DNA of 64,000 bases. Source: Lachnospiraceae bacterium (lineage in GTDB: Bacteria > Bacillota > Clostridia > Lachnospirales > Lachnospiraceae). The stretch lies in NCBI GenBank assembly GCA_016283775.1, contig JAEENL010000114.1, forward strand, positions 1 through 64,000, read 5' to 3'. Below are positions 26,183 to 35,302 of the stretch, one piece after another. How positions within the stretch are numbered: position 1 is the first letter of the stretch; every line of letters starts with the position of its first letter. The position numbers were made by a program, and so were the translations under genes. Under the pieces are notes generated by a model. The model searched no databases. It was not told the origin of the DNA and was given only the letters and a program-made list of their open reading frames with translations.

Positions 26183-28093
26183 TTATGTTCGTTTTCTGTT
26201 TTTTTCATTCTGTATCTCTTCTACCTTGTACAGATACAGCCTGCATTCTCCCGCCTTTTCCTCAGTCTCTTCAGGCAGATCCGGCTTTGTCTCGGGATCG
26301 TCCGTAAGCGTCGGCGATGTACCCGGCAGCGCTGTCGCAAGCTCGATCACCGTGATGTCGTTTACCGCACTGTAGAAGCGGTGTTCCCACTCTTCTCCGT
26401 TTATCGTGATCTTAAAGGAAAATGTCTCGCAGTCGGCTTCCAGCTTTACATTGTTGCGGTTCTCCCTGTCATACTCACAGAGCCTTACATCGGTTGTCGT
26501 CCGCACATAGATAAAACCGTCATTTTTAAAGATCACGCGCACCGCAGGGATATTCTTCGCATCTGTGAGCTGTATCACTATCGGCTTGTTTTCTGCAGGC
26601 TGAGGGATCAGTTCTATTTCAAACGCTTTCTTCTTCTCCTGCTTTAACGCGCGTCTCACCACAGCGCGTGTCACGGGCTCCGCATCGGTTATCTCAAGGC
26701 ATTCCCCGTTTCCTGTGCGATCGCCGTTTGCCTCACGGCAAGGCTTTACCGAACTCCACGAAGGCTCATAAATATTCCACCTTGAAAGGTCGTTCACATC
26801 AAGGCTGACATGCTCCGTCTCGTCCACGATCGGCACAGTGACCTTTGCTACCCAGATATCTTCCTTGTTCACGGAATATGTGATGAACATATCTTTACCG
26901 GGGTCGTCGTCTTCAGTGGTAAGTCCTTCACATATCCCTCTCATGTACTGCGGCCCGTAATCCTTCCAAAAGCCAGCGTAGCGTTTTTCGGGCACTTCGT
27001 CATGGATAAGCCGCATATCTTTAAAATGCACGCCGTCTTCGCCTGTAATGAGGCACAGCGGATATCTGTGCTGCGATTCGAGAGTCGGATCGTACACAAG
27101 AGCAAAACGCCCATCCGACGTCTTTTCGCCCCATATTTTCTGCCCGCTCATCACAAGGCTCGGCGCTTTTTTTACTTTGCTCCACGTTTCTCCGTTGTTT
27201 AGGCTCACAGCCGCAAATGAATGCTTCCAAAGCCCCACAACTGTGTCAGAGTCGATGTGATACCAGTTGAAAGCCTGATAGGTGCCCTTTTCCGGATGTT
27301 TCACCGTTATCAGTTCACTCTTATCGCCGTTCTCCTCAGCCCACTGCTGAGTGTACAGGCGGTCATTCAAAAGTTCCTCGCAGGCCTTTACAAATCCGGC
27401 ATCCTGCGATGCGGTGTAGAGCGGATAGTTCAGCAGTTCATCCGTCCAGCCGGCCTGGTAATTCGGAAAAATAAAGAAAATGTCCCCAAGCGAACCGTCC
27501 GAATAAACCTCTCTTACAACTCGCCCAATGCCGTAATTGTCCCAGTTTGTCATCCATTTTTCAGGAGACCACCCGTAGAAAGCAAGCAAAAGAAGCCTTC
27601 CTTCGCTGCTCCTGAAAAAGCTCATCCTTTGATGCGGGAAAACATAGGAATCCCCGTCAAACTCATGCGTCATCCCTTTGTAATCTGTCACAGTGCACTT
27701 TGGGATCCTGTATGTCGGAAAAGCCACCTCATATCTCACGTCTGAAAAATCCGATGCAAAAGATGCAAGCATGCAAAATCCGCCGGGCTCGTGTTCATCC
27801 ACGGGGGAACAGATATACTGCACATAGAACCTCCCATGAAAAAACGTGATGTCGGGCGCATGCCTGTAGGTCGCATTGCTTCCGTCCGCAAGCTCCGGAT
27901 GCGTTCTGTTTGCGCGCACGATCTGCTTCATGTGCACGCCGCATACAGGTCTTACCATCCCGTGGTGAAAATCGCACACAGGCTGAAATTCATCGGTATA
28001 TACCGGGAACAGTTCATCCGAGGTCTTCTCTGTCAACGAACTCTGCTGTTCTTCCCTCTTCGATCCCGTCTGTTTCAAAGATGATGATCTCAT
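26183..28093 (-). CDS. Sialidase-superfamily beta-propeller protein, putative glycosidase
   Basis: A 636-residue cytoplasmic protein. Propeller-like motifs are APDITFFHGRFYVQYIC, SLNNGETWSKV (an Asp-box relative, SxNNGxTW), SGQKIWGEKTSDGRFALVYDPT, and ITGEDGVHFKDM, with the very conserved-looking TYSVNKEDIWVAKV. From about residue 410 a beta-sandwich follows. I recognise the family from gut Bacteroidetes and Clostridia glycan loci, where it is labelled exo-alpha-sialidase, but I know no proven activity. It starts inside the end of the GH35 gene (80-bp overlap; AGAAGG precedes the ATG); the first 15-25 residues look like an out-of-frame extension, and a TTG at 28036 is an alternative. Confidence 0.7.
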   Translation of the reverse strand: MRSSSLKQTGSKREEQQSSLTEKTSDELFPVYTDEFQPVCDFHHGMVRPVCGVHMKQIVRANRTHPELADGSNATYRHAPDITFFHGRFYVQYICSPVDEHEPGGFCMLASFASDFSDVRYEVAFPTYRIPKCTVTDYKGMTHEFDGDSYVFPHQRMSFFRSSEGRLLLLAFYGWSPEKWMTNWDNYGIGRVVREVYSDGSLGDIFFIFPNYQAGWTDELLNYPLYTASQDAGFVKACEELLNDRLYTQQWAEENGDKSELITVKHPEKGTYQAFNWYHIDSDTVVGLWKHSFAAVSLNNGETWSKVKKAPSLVMSGQKIWGEKTSDGRFALVYDPTLESQHRYPLCLITGEDGVHFKDMRLIHDEVPEKRYAGFWKDYGPQYMRGICEGLTTEDDDPGKDMFITYSVNKEDIWVAKVTVPIVDETEHVSLDVNDLSRWNIYEPSWSSVKPCREANGDRTGNGECLEITDAEPVTRAVVRRALKQEKKKAFEIELIPQPAENKPIVIQLTDAKNIPAVRVIFKNDGFIYVRTTTDVRLCEYDRENRNNVKLEADCETFSFKITINGEEWEHRFYSAVNDITVIELATALPGTSPTLTDDPETKPDLPEETEEKAGECRLYLYKVEEIQNEKNRKRT

Positions 28094-29858
28094 TCTTACC
28101 TTCTTTCAGGAGCGGCGCCGGTACATACAATGTCTTTTGCGGTCCGAGGTCGTTCCTGTATCTTCCGATGTTGAAACCGTTGATAAACACACAGCCCGAA
28201 TGAAATCCGGGAGTTTTTAAAAACGTGTCCGCCGCCTTGTCGACGTCAAACACACCTTTATACAGGACCGGCGTAAACTCGGCATCGTCTTTATCATAAC
28301 ACTTTATGTCTTTAAAATCCGCTTTTTCGGGTTTATCCATCGGGATATGGCGTGTTGTCCATCCGAAATGATACCTGTTTGCGATCCTCACGCCGCCGAT
28401 GCCTTTCTTGTCCCTTATATGTCCGCCGTAATTCACGCGGCCCATATTTTCAAGGAGGATGATCATGTGCGCGGTATCTCCCGCTTCAAGCCCGAAATTC
28501 ATCCTGTCGTTCCGCTTTCCCATGTTGTCCTTTATCCCAAGCGGGAAATCATCGACAAACACATGCGCGCGGTCATTTACGTTTTCAACAGTGAGTTCCA
28601 GTGTCTCGAACGGACCTGTAAAATCCGTTTCATAGACCATATATCCAAAATCCGCGCCCGTCTCTTCCATCGTGAGAGGCTCTGCTTCCGTGCGTTTAAC
28701 TGAAGTCAATGCGTCGAGGTTATCAAAAAGCTCCGCATATTCTGTGAAACGCACCTTTCCGTATGCCTTCTTTGGGAGATCTCCTACTTCACGGTCAAGT
28801 GTGTCAGGAGTCCCGCCAAAGCGCTGCATCAGTGCCGTTGAAGCATTTTCACTTGTCTCTCGGAGCTCAGGATTTCCCTTCCAGAAATCCTGTACCACTT
28901 TTTTCACTGCATGGTATTTTTCGGTAAGATCTCCGCACTCGCTCACAGGGCAGTTGTAATCATAGCTTGTGACGGTCGGCTGATAAACCTTGTCAAAATT
29001 TGCGCCGTTATTGAAGCCGAAGTTCGTTCCGCCGTGAAACATATACATGTTCACGTTTGCGTTCATGTCGAGCATTTCCTTAAGCACATCCGCAGTGTCC
29101 GCGCTGTCTCTTTTGTGATGCTCTTCTCCCCAGTGGTCGAACCAGCCGTTCCAGTATTCCGTGCACATGAGCGGTGACTCCGGGCGGAATTTCTTAAGGA
29201 GCAGAAAGTTGTCCTTAGGATTGCTTCCGAAATTTACCGTCGCGAGAGTGTCCGGAAGAGAGCCCCCGGAAAGCATGAAATATCCGGGACCGTCGGATGT
29301 GAACAGAAGTTCATGGATACCAAGGTCAAGATATATCTGCTTTACAGCTTCCATGTATTTTCTGTCGTCGCCGAAGCTCCCGTATTCATTTTCCACCTGC
29401 AGCATGATCACAGGACCGCCGTTCTCGGAAAAAAAAGGCCGTACCACTTCAAACAGCTTTGTATAATAGGCCCTGACCTTTTCCAGAAAAGGCTCGTTAA
29501 AGCAACGTATCCGCATTCCCGGCACATTTTCGAGCCACACGGGAAGACCGCCTTTGTCCCATTCTCCGCATACATAGGGGCCGGGTCTTAAAATCACAAA
29601 AAGACCAAGACGTGCCGCTGTTTCGAGATATTTTGCGAGGTCGAGAGTTCCTGAAAAATCAAACACTCCCTCTTTTCTCTCGTGCAGATTCCAGCACGTA
29701 TAGGTCTCCAATGTGTTCATTCCGCATTTTTTCAGTTTAAGAAGACGGTCCTCCCAGTATTCCGGGAGGACTCTGAAATAGTTGACGGTGCCGGAAACTA
29801 TCCTGAAGGGTTTCCCGTCAAGACAGAATCCGTCAGCGTCACATGAAAGTCTCATCAT
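28014..29858 (-). CDS. GH35 beta-galactosidase, cytoplasmic
   Basis: A 614-residue GH35 enzyme. Clan GH-A barrel: [46 protein letters not shown] (all GH35 signatures), acid/base Glu158 in VENEYGSFG and nucleophile Glu234 in [15 protein letters not shown]-terminal beta-sandwich domains include VFVDDFPLG and [12 protein letters not shown], the jelly-roll motif ending most GH35 proteins. No signal peptide. ATGA overlap with the GH130 gene shows coupling. It would release terminal beta-galactose (likely beta-1,3 or beta-1,4) from imported oligosaccharides. Confidence 0.93.
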   Translation of the reverse strand: MMRLSCDADGFCLDGKPFRIVSGTVNYFRVLPEYWEDRLLKLKKCGMNTLETYTCWNLHERKEGVFDFSGTLDLAKYLETAARLGLFVILRPGPYVCGEWDKGGLPVWLENVPGMRIRCFNEPFLEKVRAYYTKLFEVVRPFFSENGGPVIMLQVENEYGSFGDDRKYMEAVKQIYLDLGIHELLFTSDGPGYFMLSGGSLPDTLATVNFGSNPKDNFLLLKKFRPESPLMCTEYWNGWFDHWGEEHHKRDSADTADVLKEMLDMNANVNMYMFHGGTNFGFNNGANFDKVYQPTVTSYDYNCPVSECGDLTEKYHAVKKVVQDFWKGNPELRETSENASTALMQRFGGTPDTLDREVGDLPKKAYGKVRFTEYAELFDNLDALTSVKRTEAEPLTMEETGADFGYMVYETDFTGPFETLELTVENVNDRAHVFVDDFPLGIKDNMGKRNDRMNFGLEAGDTAHMIILLENMGRVNYGGHIRDKKGIGGVRIANRYHFGWTTRHIPMDKPEKADFKDIKCYDKDDAEFTPVLYKGVFDVDKAADTFLKTPGFHSGCVFINGFNIGRYRNDLGPQKTLYVPAPLLKEGKNEIIIFETDGIEEGRTAEFVDREDLG

Positions 29859-30841
29859 AAAGAATGTTCCTTAGTCCAATTTACGAGTTCGTCGACCGTT
29901 GTGAAAGCAAGCCCGGTGACCGTATCCGCGCAGCCGTAATAAATGGCTATGCGGCCTGTTGCGGCATCAGTAAGGGCAGCGCAGGGGAAGCAGACGTTGG
30001 GCACATCGCCGTTCCTCTCGTAATCCTTGTCGGGAGCGAGAATATAAAACTTTGTGCGGTATTTGACCTTGCTCGGGTCGTCGATGTCGAGGATTGCGGC
30101 GCCCATCCTGTAAACAAAGCCGTTGCAGGTGGTGAGCACTCCGTGATAGATGAGGAGCCATCCCTCATCCGTCTCGATGGGGCAGGGACCGGGGCCGATC
30201 TTTGTCGATTGCCATGCCGATGCGTCGCCTTTAAAGGTTCCCATCACAAACCTGTGGTGTCCCCAGTATTCAAGGTCGTTGCTGCGGCTTAAGAAAATAT
30301 CGCCGAACGGTGTGTGTCCAGTGTCGCTCGGACGCGACAGCATCATGAACTGCCCGTTTATCTTTCTCGGGAAGAGCACGCCGTTCCTGTTGTAGGGAAG
30401 GAATGCGTTCTCAAGCTGATAAAACGTCTTAAAATCAAATGTATAGCCGATGCCGATCGTGGGACCGTGATATCCGTTGCACCAGGTCACATAATATCTG
30501 TCCTCGATGAAGCACACTCTGGGATCATATCTGTACTCTCGTACAGTAACATCCTTGTCGCCCTCAAAGGTGATGGGCTTTTCGTTTATCTTCCAGTTTA
30601 TGCCGTCATCCGAAAAACCGGCGAAGATGTCCATGGAAACGCCGAGATTGTCGCAGCGGAACACTCCCGCGAATTTTCCGTTGAACGGTACAACGGCGCT
30701 GTTAAAGATGCTGTTTGACGTGGAGATGTCATGACGCCCTATGATGGGATTTTTGTCATATCTCCAGACAGGCATATCATACCCTGCAGGCTTCTCCTGC
30801 CAGGGGATCTGCGGTAAGTTTGAACCGATGATCTTTGCCAT
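29855..30841 (-). CDS. GH130 beta-1,4-mannoside phosphorylase
   Basis: A 328-residue five-bladed propeller phosphorylase. Family motifs are [45 protein letters not shown] (Asp106, the general acid position), [29 protein letters not shown] (phosphate-site His) and [12 protein letters not shown]. The N-terminus is like the GH130 subgroup that includes beta-1,4-mannosyl-N-acetylglucosamine phosphorylases of gut bacteria. It would split Man-beta-1,4-GlcNAc with phosphate to mannose 1-phosphate. Mannooligosaccharide as substrate is the alternative. Neighbouring GH125, GH35, GH29 and GH20 favour the N-glycan core. Confidence 0.9.
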   Translation of the reverse strand: MAKIIGSNLPQIPWQEKPAGYDMPVWRYDKNPIIGRHDISTSNSIFNSAVVPFNGKFAGVFRCDNLGVSMDIFAGFSDDGINWKINEKPITFEGDKDVTVREYRYDPRVCFIEDRYYVTWCNGYHGPTIGIGYTFDFKTFYQLENAFLPYNRNGVLFPRKINGQFMMLSRPSDTGHTPFGDIFLSRSNDLEYWGHHRFVMGTFKGDASAWQSTKIGPGPCPIETDEGWLLIYHGVLTTCNGFVYRMGAAILDIDDPSKVKYRTKFYILAPDKDYERNGDVPNVCFPCAALTDAATGRIAIYYGCADTVTGLAFTTVDELVNWTKEHSL

Positions 30842-30862
30842 AAATCAATCCTCCCGATTTTA

Positions 30863-31885
30863 TCAATCTCCGCCAAGTCCGCTTCTCTCCACGCCCTGGA
30901 TGAACTTTTTCTGTACAAAGAAATACAGGATTATCAAAGGCAGGATGACAAGGAACGCGCATGCCGAGAGCACACCCTTCTGGATGAGCGGCGACTCCCA
31001 GTTCATTACATAGGTTGCGGGCATTTTGGACTGCAGATCCTGTATAGCCCATCTCATACGGCCCTGAACGTCCGAAAGCAGCAGTGACAGCTGCAGACCT
31101 CTCGCTTTGTTTCCCATGAGGAGCGAGATGAGGTATCTGTCGGAATAGTTCCATACAAAGCTCAGTACCGATACGGTAAGGAGCGATGCGGAGACCTCGG
31201 GGAGAACGATGTGGAAGAAGGTCTTTAAGAAACCTGCTCCGTCCACATATGCCGCTTCCTCGATGGATACGGGGAGCTGCCTGTAGCTCTGTCTCAAAAT
31301 GTAGATATAAAGTCCGCCCTTTACTCCCATTCCGGTAGCCGCGAGAAGGTATACGGAAAATGTGCTTCCGATAAGGTTCAGCGGCTCGCCTCTTATCAGC
31401 TTTATAAGGCCGAAAATATCAAAATTCTTGAATGAGATGTACTGTGCGAGCATGATCGACTGCGAAGGAACGATGATCGAAAAGATCACTATCGCAAAAA
31501 GGATCGAACTGCCCTTAAACTTAAGTCTTGCGAAAGTATAAGCCGCAAGAGCCGCGCACGCAGTCTGAAGGAGTGCGAGGACCAGAGTGTTCAGGATACT
31601 GAAAAGCAGCCCTTTGGGATAGTCCAGTATCAGATAGGCCTCAAGGAACGACTGCATCGACGTTGCGGGGGGCACCCACGCCGAATTGCTGAATCCAAGC
31701 ATCGACTGCTCGGTTATGCCCTCTTTGAACGTCTGGTAGATGGGCGTGATGATAAGGAATCCGATGCAGATAAGGATGGTATACCTGAAGATCAGCCCCA
31801 GCGCGTTCATCGTCTTTTTCCTGACCGCATATCTGCTGAGTCTCTGTGCTGTACTGTTGTTCTTTATTTGTTTTTTAGTTGTCAT
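30863..31885 (-). CDS. Carbohydrate ABC transporter permease (MalG-like), importer A
   Basis: A 340-residue permease with six main membrane segments after a basic, hydrophilic N-terminus. The ATPase-contact EAA loop is EEAAYVDGAGFLKTFFHIVLPE. It begins inside the end of its partner (11-bp overlap; ribosome site AAGGTGGTG). The pair sits directly between the DUF5696 gene and the GH130-GH35 genes. No ATPase gene is present, so a shared MsmK-type ATPase elsewhere is expected. Confidence 0.9.
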   Translation of the reverse strand: MTTKKQIKNNSTAQRLSRYAVRKKTMNALGLIFRYTILICIGFLIITPIYQTFKEGITEQSMLGFSNSAWVPPATSMQSFLEAYLILDYPKGLLFSILNTLVLALLQTACAALAAYTFARLKFKGSSILFAIVIFSIIVPSQSIMLAQYISFKNFDIFGLIKLIRGEPLNLIGSTFSVYLLAATGMGVKGGLYIYILRQSYRQLPVSIEEAAYVDGAGFLKTFFHIVLPEVSASLLTVSVLSFVWNYSDRYLISLLMGNKARGLQLSLLLSDVQGRMRWAIQDLQSKMPATYVMNWESPLIQKGVLSACAFLVILPLIILYFFVQKKFIQGVERSGLGGD

Positions 31886-32780
31886 AATAGAACACCACCT
31901 TAGACACTATAAATGTGCAGATAAGCGTGACACCCACGGTAACGACGAAATACAGTCCGCTCATCGCGGCGCCCAGTCCGTAGTTGCCGTTTGTAAAGGT
32001 CGTCTGGTTGATCAGTGTCGTTATCGTCGCTCCCGCAAAGGAATCCGCGATACTGTATACCATGCATACGAGTATCATGGGGCTTATCATGGGAAGCGTT
32101 ATCTTGCAGAATACTTCAAACTTTGTGCAGCCTTCCATCTTTGCCACTTCATAAAGCTGAGGGCTGATGCTCTGAAGACCTGCAAGGAATATGATCATCT
32201 GAACGCCGGCTTTTGTGATGACGCTGAAGATGTTCGTCACCGTCTGAAGGATCGTGCTCATCGCGCTCTGAGGGATACCGCTCGTCGTGAACACCTGGAT
32301 CAGGAAATCCACGTTCACAAAGTTCTGTGAACCCTGCTTTGCAACGGTATATGTGGCGAGCTTTACGTCCGTGATGCCGGTGGCAAGGATTATCGGGATG
32401 AAGAATATGACTCTGAAAAATCCTCTTCCCTTGTACTCGCCGTTAAGGAGCATCGCAACAAAGAGAGACACAAATATCTGTATCGGAACGTTTATCGCAA
32501 AGTCCTTGAGTGCTTCGAGAACGTAGGTGTTGAAATCGGTGTTCACCGTCAGGGCATTGATAAAGTTGTCAAGACGTATGAATGTGTAGTCAAATCCGCC
32601 GAGCTTTAAGTCCATCTGGAACAGTGAATAGTAAAACGTCTGCACCAGAGGTACCATGAAGAAAAATATCGCGCCTATAAGCCAGGGAACAAGAAATATG
32701 AATCCCCAAAGCCCTCGTTTTTTAGGATAGCTGAGCCTTGCATACCAGCCTTTTTTTACCGCTTTTGTATTGTCTTTCAC
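31875..32780 (-). CDS. Sugar ABC transporter permease (MalF-like), importer A
   Basis: A 301-residue permease with six membrane segments. The EAA loop is LYEVAKMEGCTKFEVFCKITLP, in which the usual Glu-Ala-Ala is Glu-Val-Ala. N-terminus GLWGFIFLVPWLIGAIFFFMVPLVQTFYYSL is typical of MalF/UgpA permeases. GTG start at 32780, with AGGAGGTGAGCCT upstream. It pairs with the downstream MalG-like gene and would import an oligosaccharide; the binding protein is probably one of the two encoded at 39-44 kb. Confidence 0.9.
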   Translation of the reverse strand: MKDNTKAVKKGWYARLSYPKKRGLWGFIFLVPWLIGAIFFFMVPLVQTFYYSLFQMDLKLGGFDYTFIRLDNFINALTVNTDFNTYVLEALKDFAINVPIQIFVSLFVAMLLNGEYKGRGFFRVIFFIPIILATGITDVKLATYTVAKQGSQNFVNVDFLIQVFTTSGIPQSAMSTILQTVTNIFSVITKAGVQMIIFLAGLQSISPQLYEVAKMEGCTKFEVFCKITLPMISPMILVCMVYSIADSFAGATITTLINQTTFTNGNYGLGAAMSGLYFVVTVGVTLICTFIVSKVVFYYDN

Positions 32781-32791
32781 AGGCTCACCTC

Positions 32792-35290
32792 CTATCTTGT
32801 CTCGTAGCTCATGGGCGCTACTGTAACGCCGTCGATATATGTTTCTTCGTCGGAGTAGTTTATGTATACCTTTACTCCGTTGCTCCAGGTCGTAACTATA
32901 TGATCGTCATCGTTACCGATGATGTCATGGCTTATGAGCCGCGCACCTTTTACCTTATCGTAAAACGCTGCGTACGCCGCGTAAAGCTCTGCGGCATTTT
33001 CGGAAAGCGCCGAATATTCAGCCATGAAGACGTCGCTCTCTTCCGTGTTTTCAAGGTTTCCGATATCTGTGCCGATAAACCTGAACTTGATAGCGCTTCC
33101 GTATTCAACGGCCTTTAAAAGCTTGTCGGTCATATCGTAGGAGTTTGTGTTGAAACGCTCCGACGAGTAGGCCACGCTTCCCGAGAGCACCATTTCCATG
33201 AAAGGAACATAGTGATCGACCACCTTGAAGCCCTGTCCGTAGAAAGGAAGGTCGGTAACATATGTAGTGCCGGCCCACGCCTTGTACATGGGATTTGAGA
33301 GCATCAGCCTGTAGTCCTTTGACAACGTCTCAAAAGCCTTGTCAAACTCATATGAAGCCGTTGTCAGTGAAACGTTCTTGTCTTTCTTGTAATCCGCGGT
33401 GATGAAGGTAAAAAGGTCTTCGCTCGCGAGATTCTTTGTTCCGAGCTTCCCGTATGACTTTGAGAAGTTTGAAACATAATCTGCTATGTATGAAGGTGAA
33501 ACAAGGAAGGTCGGGTATTTGTCCTCATCGTCGGGCTTACGGCTCACAAGTCTGAAATCATAGATCTGAGCCATCTCTCCGCTTATGAAGAACGCCTTTT
33601 TGTCCTTTGAGAGCCCCTTCTTTGTGTTCACCGTCTGCAGCTGGAAATCCGGGAAAACTTCGGCGCCGAGGCTTTCAGCAGTCTTGAGCAATGTGCTGAA
33701 GCCCGACTTTCCTCCGAGTTCCGATCCGATCTTCACATTTTCCGCAGCTCTCTGCAGTGTTCCGCCGTTTGCAATGCCGCGGTAGTCCACCTTGATGTTC
33801 CTGATGCCCTTTTCCGCCATATCCTTAAGGATCGCTTCAGCGGCTTCAAAATCCGTGATGACGGTCTTTCCCTTGTAAGGGATTCCGAGGAAATACTTGA
33901 TTGCGTCGGTATAGCCGAGGAACTCAACAAACATGGGAGCGGTCTCTTCGGCTGCGTTTTCTTTTATCCCGCCGTTCTCAAGGAGATATTCTCTGTAGGA
34001 CGCCGCCATTCCGCTGTAGTCTGCCTCATCTCCGCTCAGCCACCTGTATCTTATCCTGATGGGATCCGCATAGTAATCTGTGCTGAGCCTTCTTAATGTG
34101 TAATTTGTGGTAGCTCCCACAAAGCTTGCGAGTGACTGGTCCTCACGTATCGCAAAACTCAAGGAAATACGTGAATAAGGGATGCTGTTGAAGGAATTCT
34201 TTATGTATGCGCTGAGTGTCGCGTTTTCCGCTCCGCTCTCGATGATACCGAGCACCGCATGATCGTCTTCCTTCATTCCGAACACAGGCGCCATGAGCGT
34301 TGCCCTTGTTGTCGAATAGGTCGACGCCGTCTGGAGAAGGTCTCCGTTGAAAAACCTTGACGAGAACTGGTATTCCTTTGTCTTTGTGTTGTCAAAGTCG
34401 ATCAGTGCTCCCGATCCGTCGGGCACAAAGAGATATCCGTCCATCGACTTGGATGAGAGGAAATACGGAAGGATCGTCAGCGATTTCAAAGGAAAGCTTG
34501 CGTTGTACCCTATCTCCGCGGTATTGATGTTTGCCACGAGATCACCGTTGTCAAGATAATAGTCGACGGGAACCGTGAGCTTCTGTCTTTCCGGCAGTTC
34601 ATCAAGCTTTTCCCACTCCGTGTTGTCCACGATAAGTTCATCAAAGCTGTACTGTGCCTTCTCGTAAAACAGTGTGTACAGCTGGTCTGCGGAAAGTCCT
34701 GCGAGCGGATTGTTCGCATTGGACGTTCTGGACCACGTCGTGTCCATGTTCTGTCTGTACTGCTTTTTGAGAAGTCGTAAGTCCTTTTCGTCGCAGTAAG
34801 GGATGATGAGTTCCTGCATGCGCGCGTCGGTCATCCTGAAAGGGAAATCCTTGTATGTGACCTTGTTGTTTCCGATACTGTAAACGATCTTTACGCCGTT
34901 TTCTATCTTTTCGTATGTCACGCCTTCGTTCTGCACGCTGTAGGTGTAGCTGTCCATGCTGGAGCTCGATGCGTAGAGATCGGCGTCAGATCCTGAATAG
35001 TAATAAGTTATAAGATCATTTTTTAAAGTCTCGTCTCCGATGGAATCGTCAAAGACCCTGGTGTCGTGATAAGTGCCGGAGGCTTTGTCCTGCCATCTTA
35101 TGGTCGCTGTCGAAGGATTAAGGTAGAGCTCCGTGGATCCCTGAGACGCTACGAGCACAAAGTCCGAACCCGCATAGTCGGCGATCTCTCCGGGAGTGCG
35201 TTCCACCTGTTTTGAGATCTCCTTTGCGACTCCGCATCCGCTCATCACGACCGCAAGAGAGGCAAGAAGCAGCATTATCGTCTTTTTCAT
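32792..35290 (-). CDS. DUF5696-type lipoprotein of the sugar-uptake cluster
   Basis: An 832-residue lipoprotein: MKKTIMLLLASLAVVMSGCG ends in a lipobox at Cys19. No domain I can assign biochemically, but its length, the PDGSGALIDF motif, FLGYTDAIKYFLGIPYKGKTVITDFEAA and RNIKVDYRGIANGG are the hallmarks of DUF5696 proteins. They sit in Bacillota next to sugar ABC permeases and YIP1/NHL-repeat genes, as here. A middle part from about residue 440 looks like an alpha/beta barrel, so a glycoside hydrolase or glycan-binding role outside the membrane is possible. The ribosome site AGGAGGGG is strong. Confidence 0.8.
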   Translation of the reverse strand: MKKTIMLLLASLAVVMSGCGVAKEISKQVERTPGEIADYAGSDFVLVASQGSTELYLNPSTATIRWQDKASGTYHDTRVFDDSIGDETLKNDLITYYYSGSDADLYASSSSMDSYTYSVQNEGVTYEKIENGVKIVYSIGNNKVTYKDFPFRMTDARMQELIIPYCDEKDLRLLKKQYRQNMDTTWSRTSNANNPLAGLSADQLYTLFYEKAQYSFDELIVDNTEWEKLDELPERQKLTVPVDYYLDNGDLVANINTAEIGYNASFPLKSLTILPYFLSSKSMDGYLFVPDGSGALIDFDNTKTKEYQFSSRFFNGDLLQTASTYSTTRATLMAPVFGMKEDDHAVLGIIESGAENATLSAYIKNSFNSIPYSRISLSFAIREDQSLASFVGATTNYTLRRLSTDYYADPIRIRYRWLSGDEADYSGMAASYREYLLENGGIKENAAEETAPMFVEFLGYTDAIKYFLGIPYKGKTVITDFEAAEAILKDMAEKGIRNIKVDYRGIANGGTLQRAAENVKIGSELGGKSGFSTLLKTAESLGAEVFPDFQLQTVNTKKGLSKDKKAFFISGEMAQIYDFRLVSRKPDDEDKYPTFLVSPSYIADYVSNFSKSYGKLGTKNLASEDLFTFITADYKKDKNVSLTTASYEFDKAFETLSKDYRLMLSNPMYKAWAGTTYVTDLPFYGQGFKVVDHYVPFMEMVLSGSVAYSSERFNTNSYDMTDKLLKAVEYGSAIKFRFIGTDIGNLENTEESDVFMAEYSALSENAAELYAAYAAFYDKVKGARLISHDIIGNDDDHIVTTWSNGVKVYINYSDEETYIDGVTVAPMSYETR

Positions 35291-35302
35291 TTTTTGCCCC
35301 TC

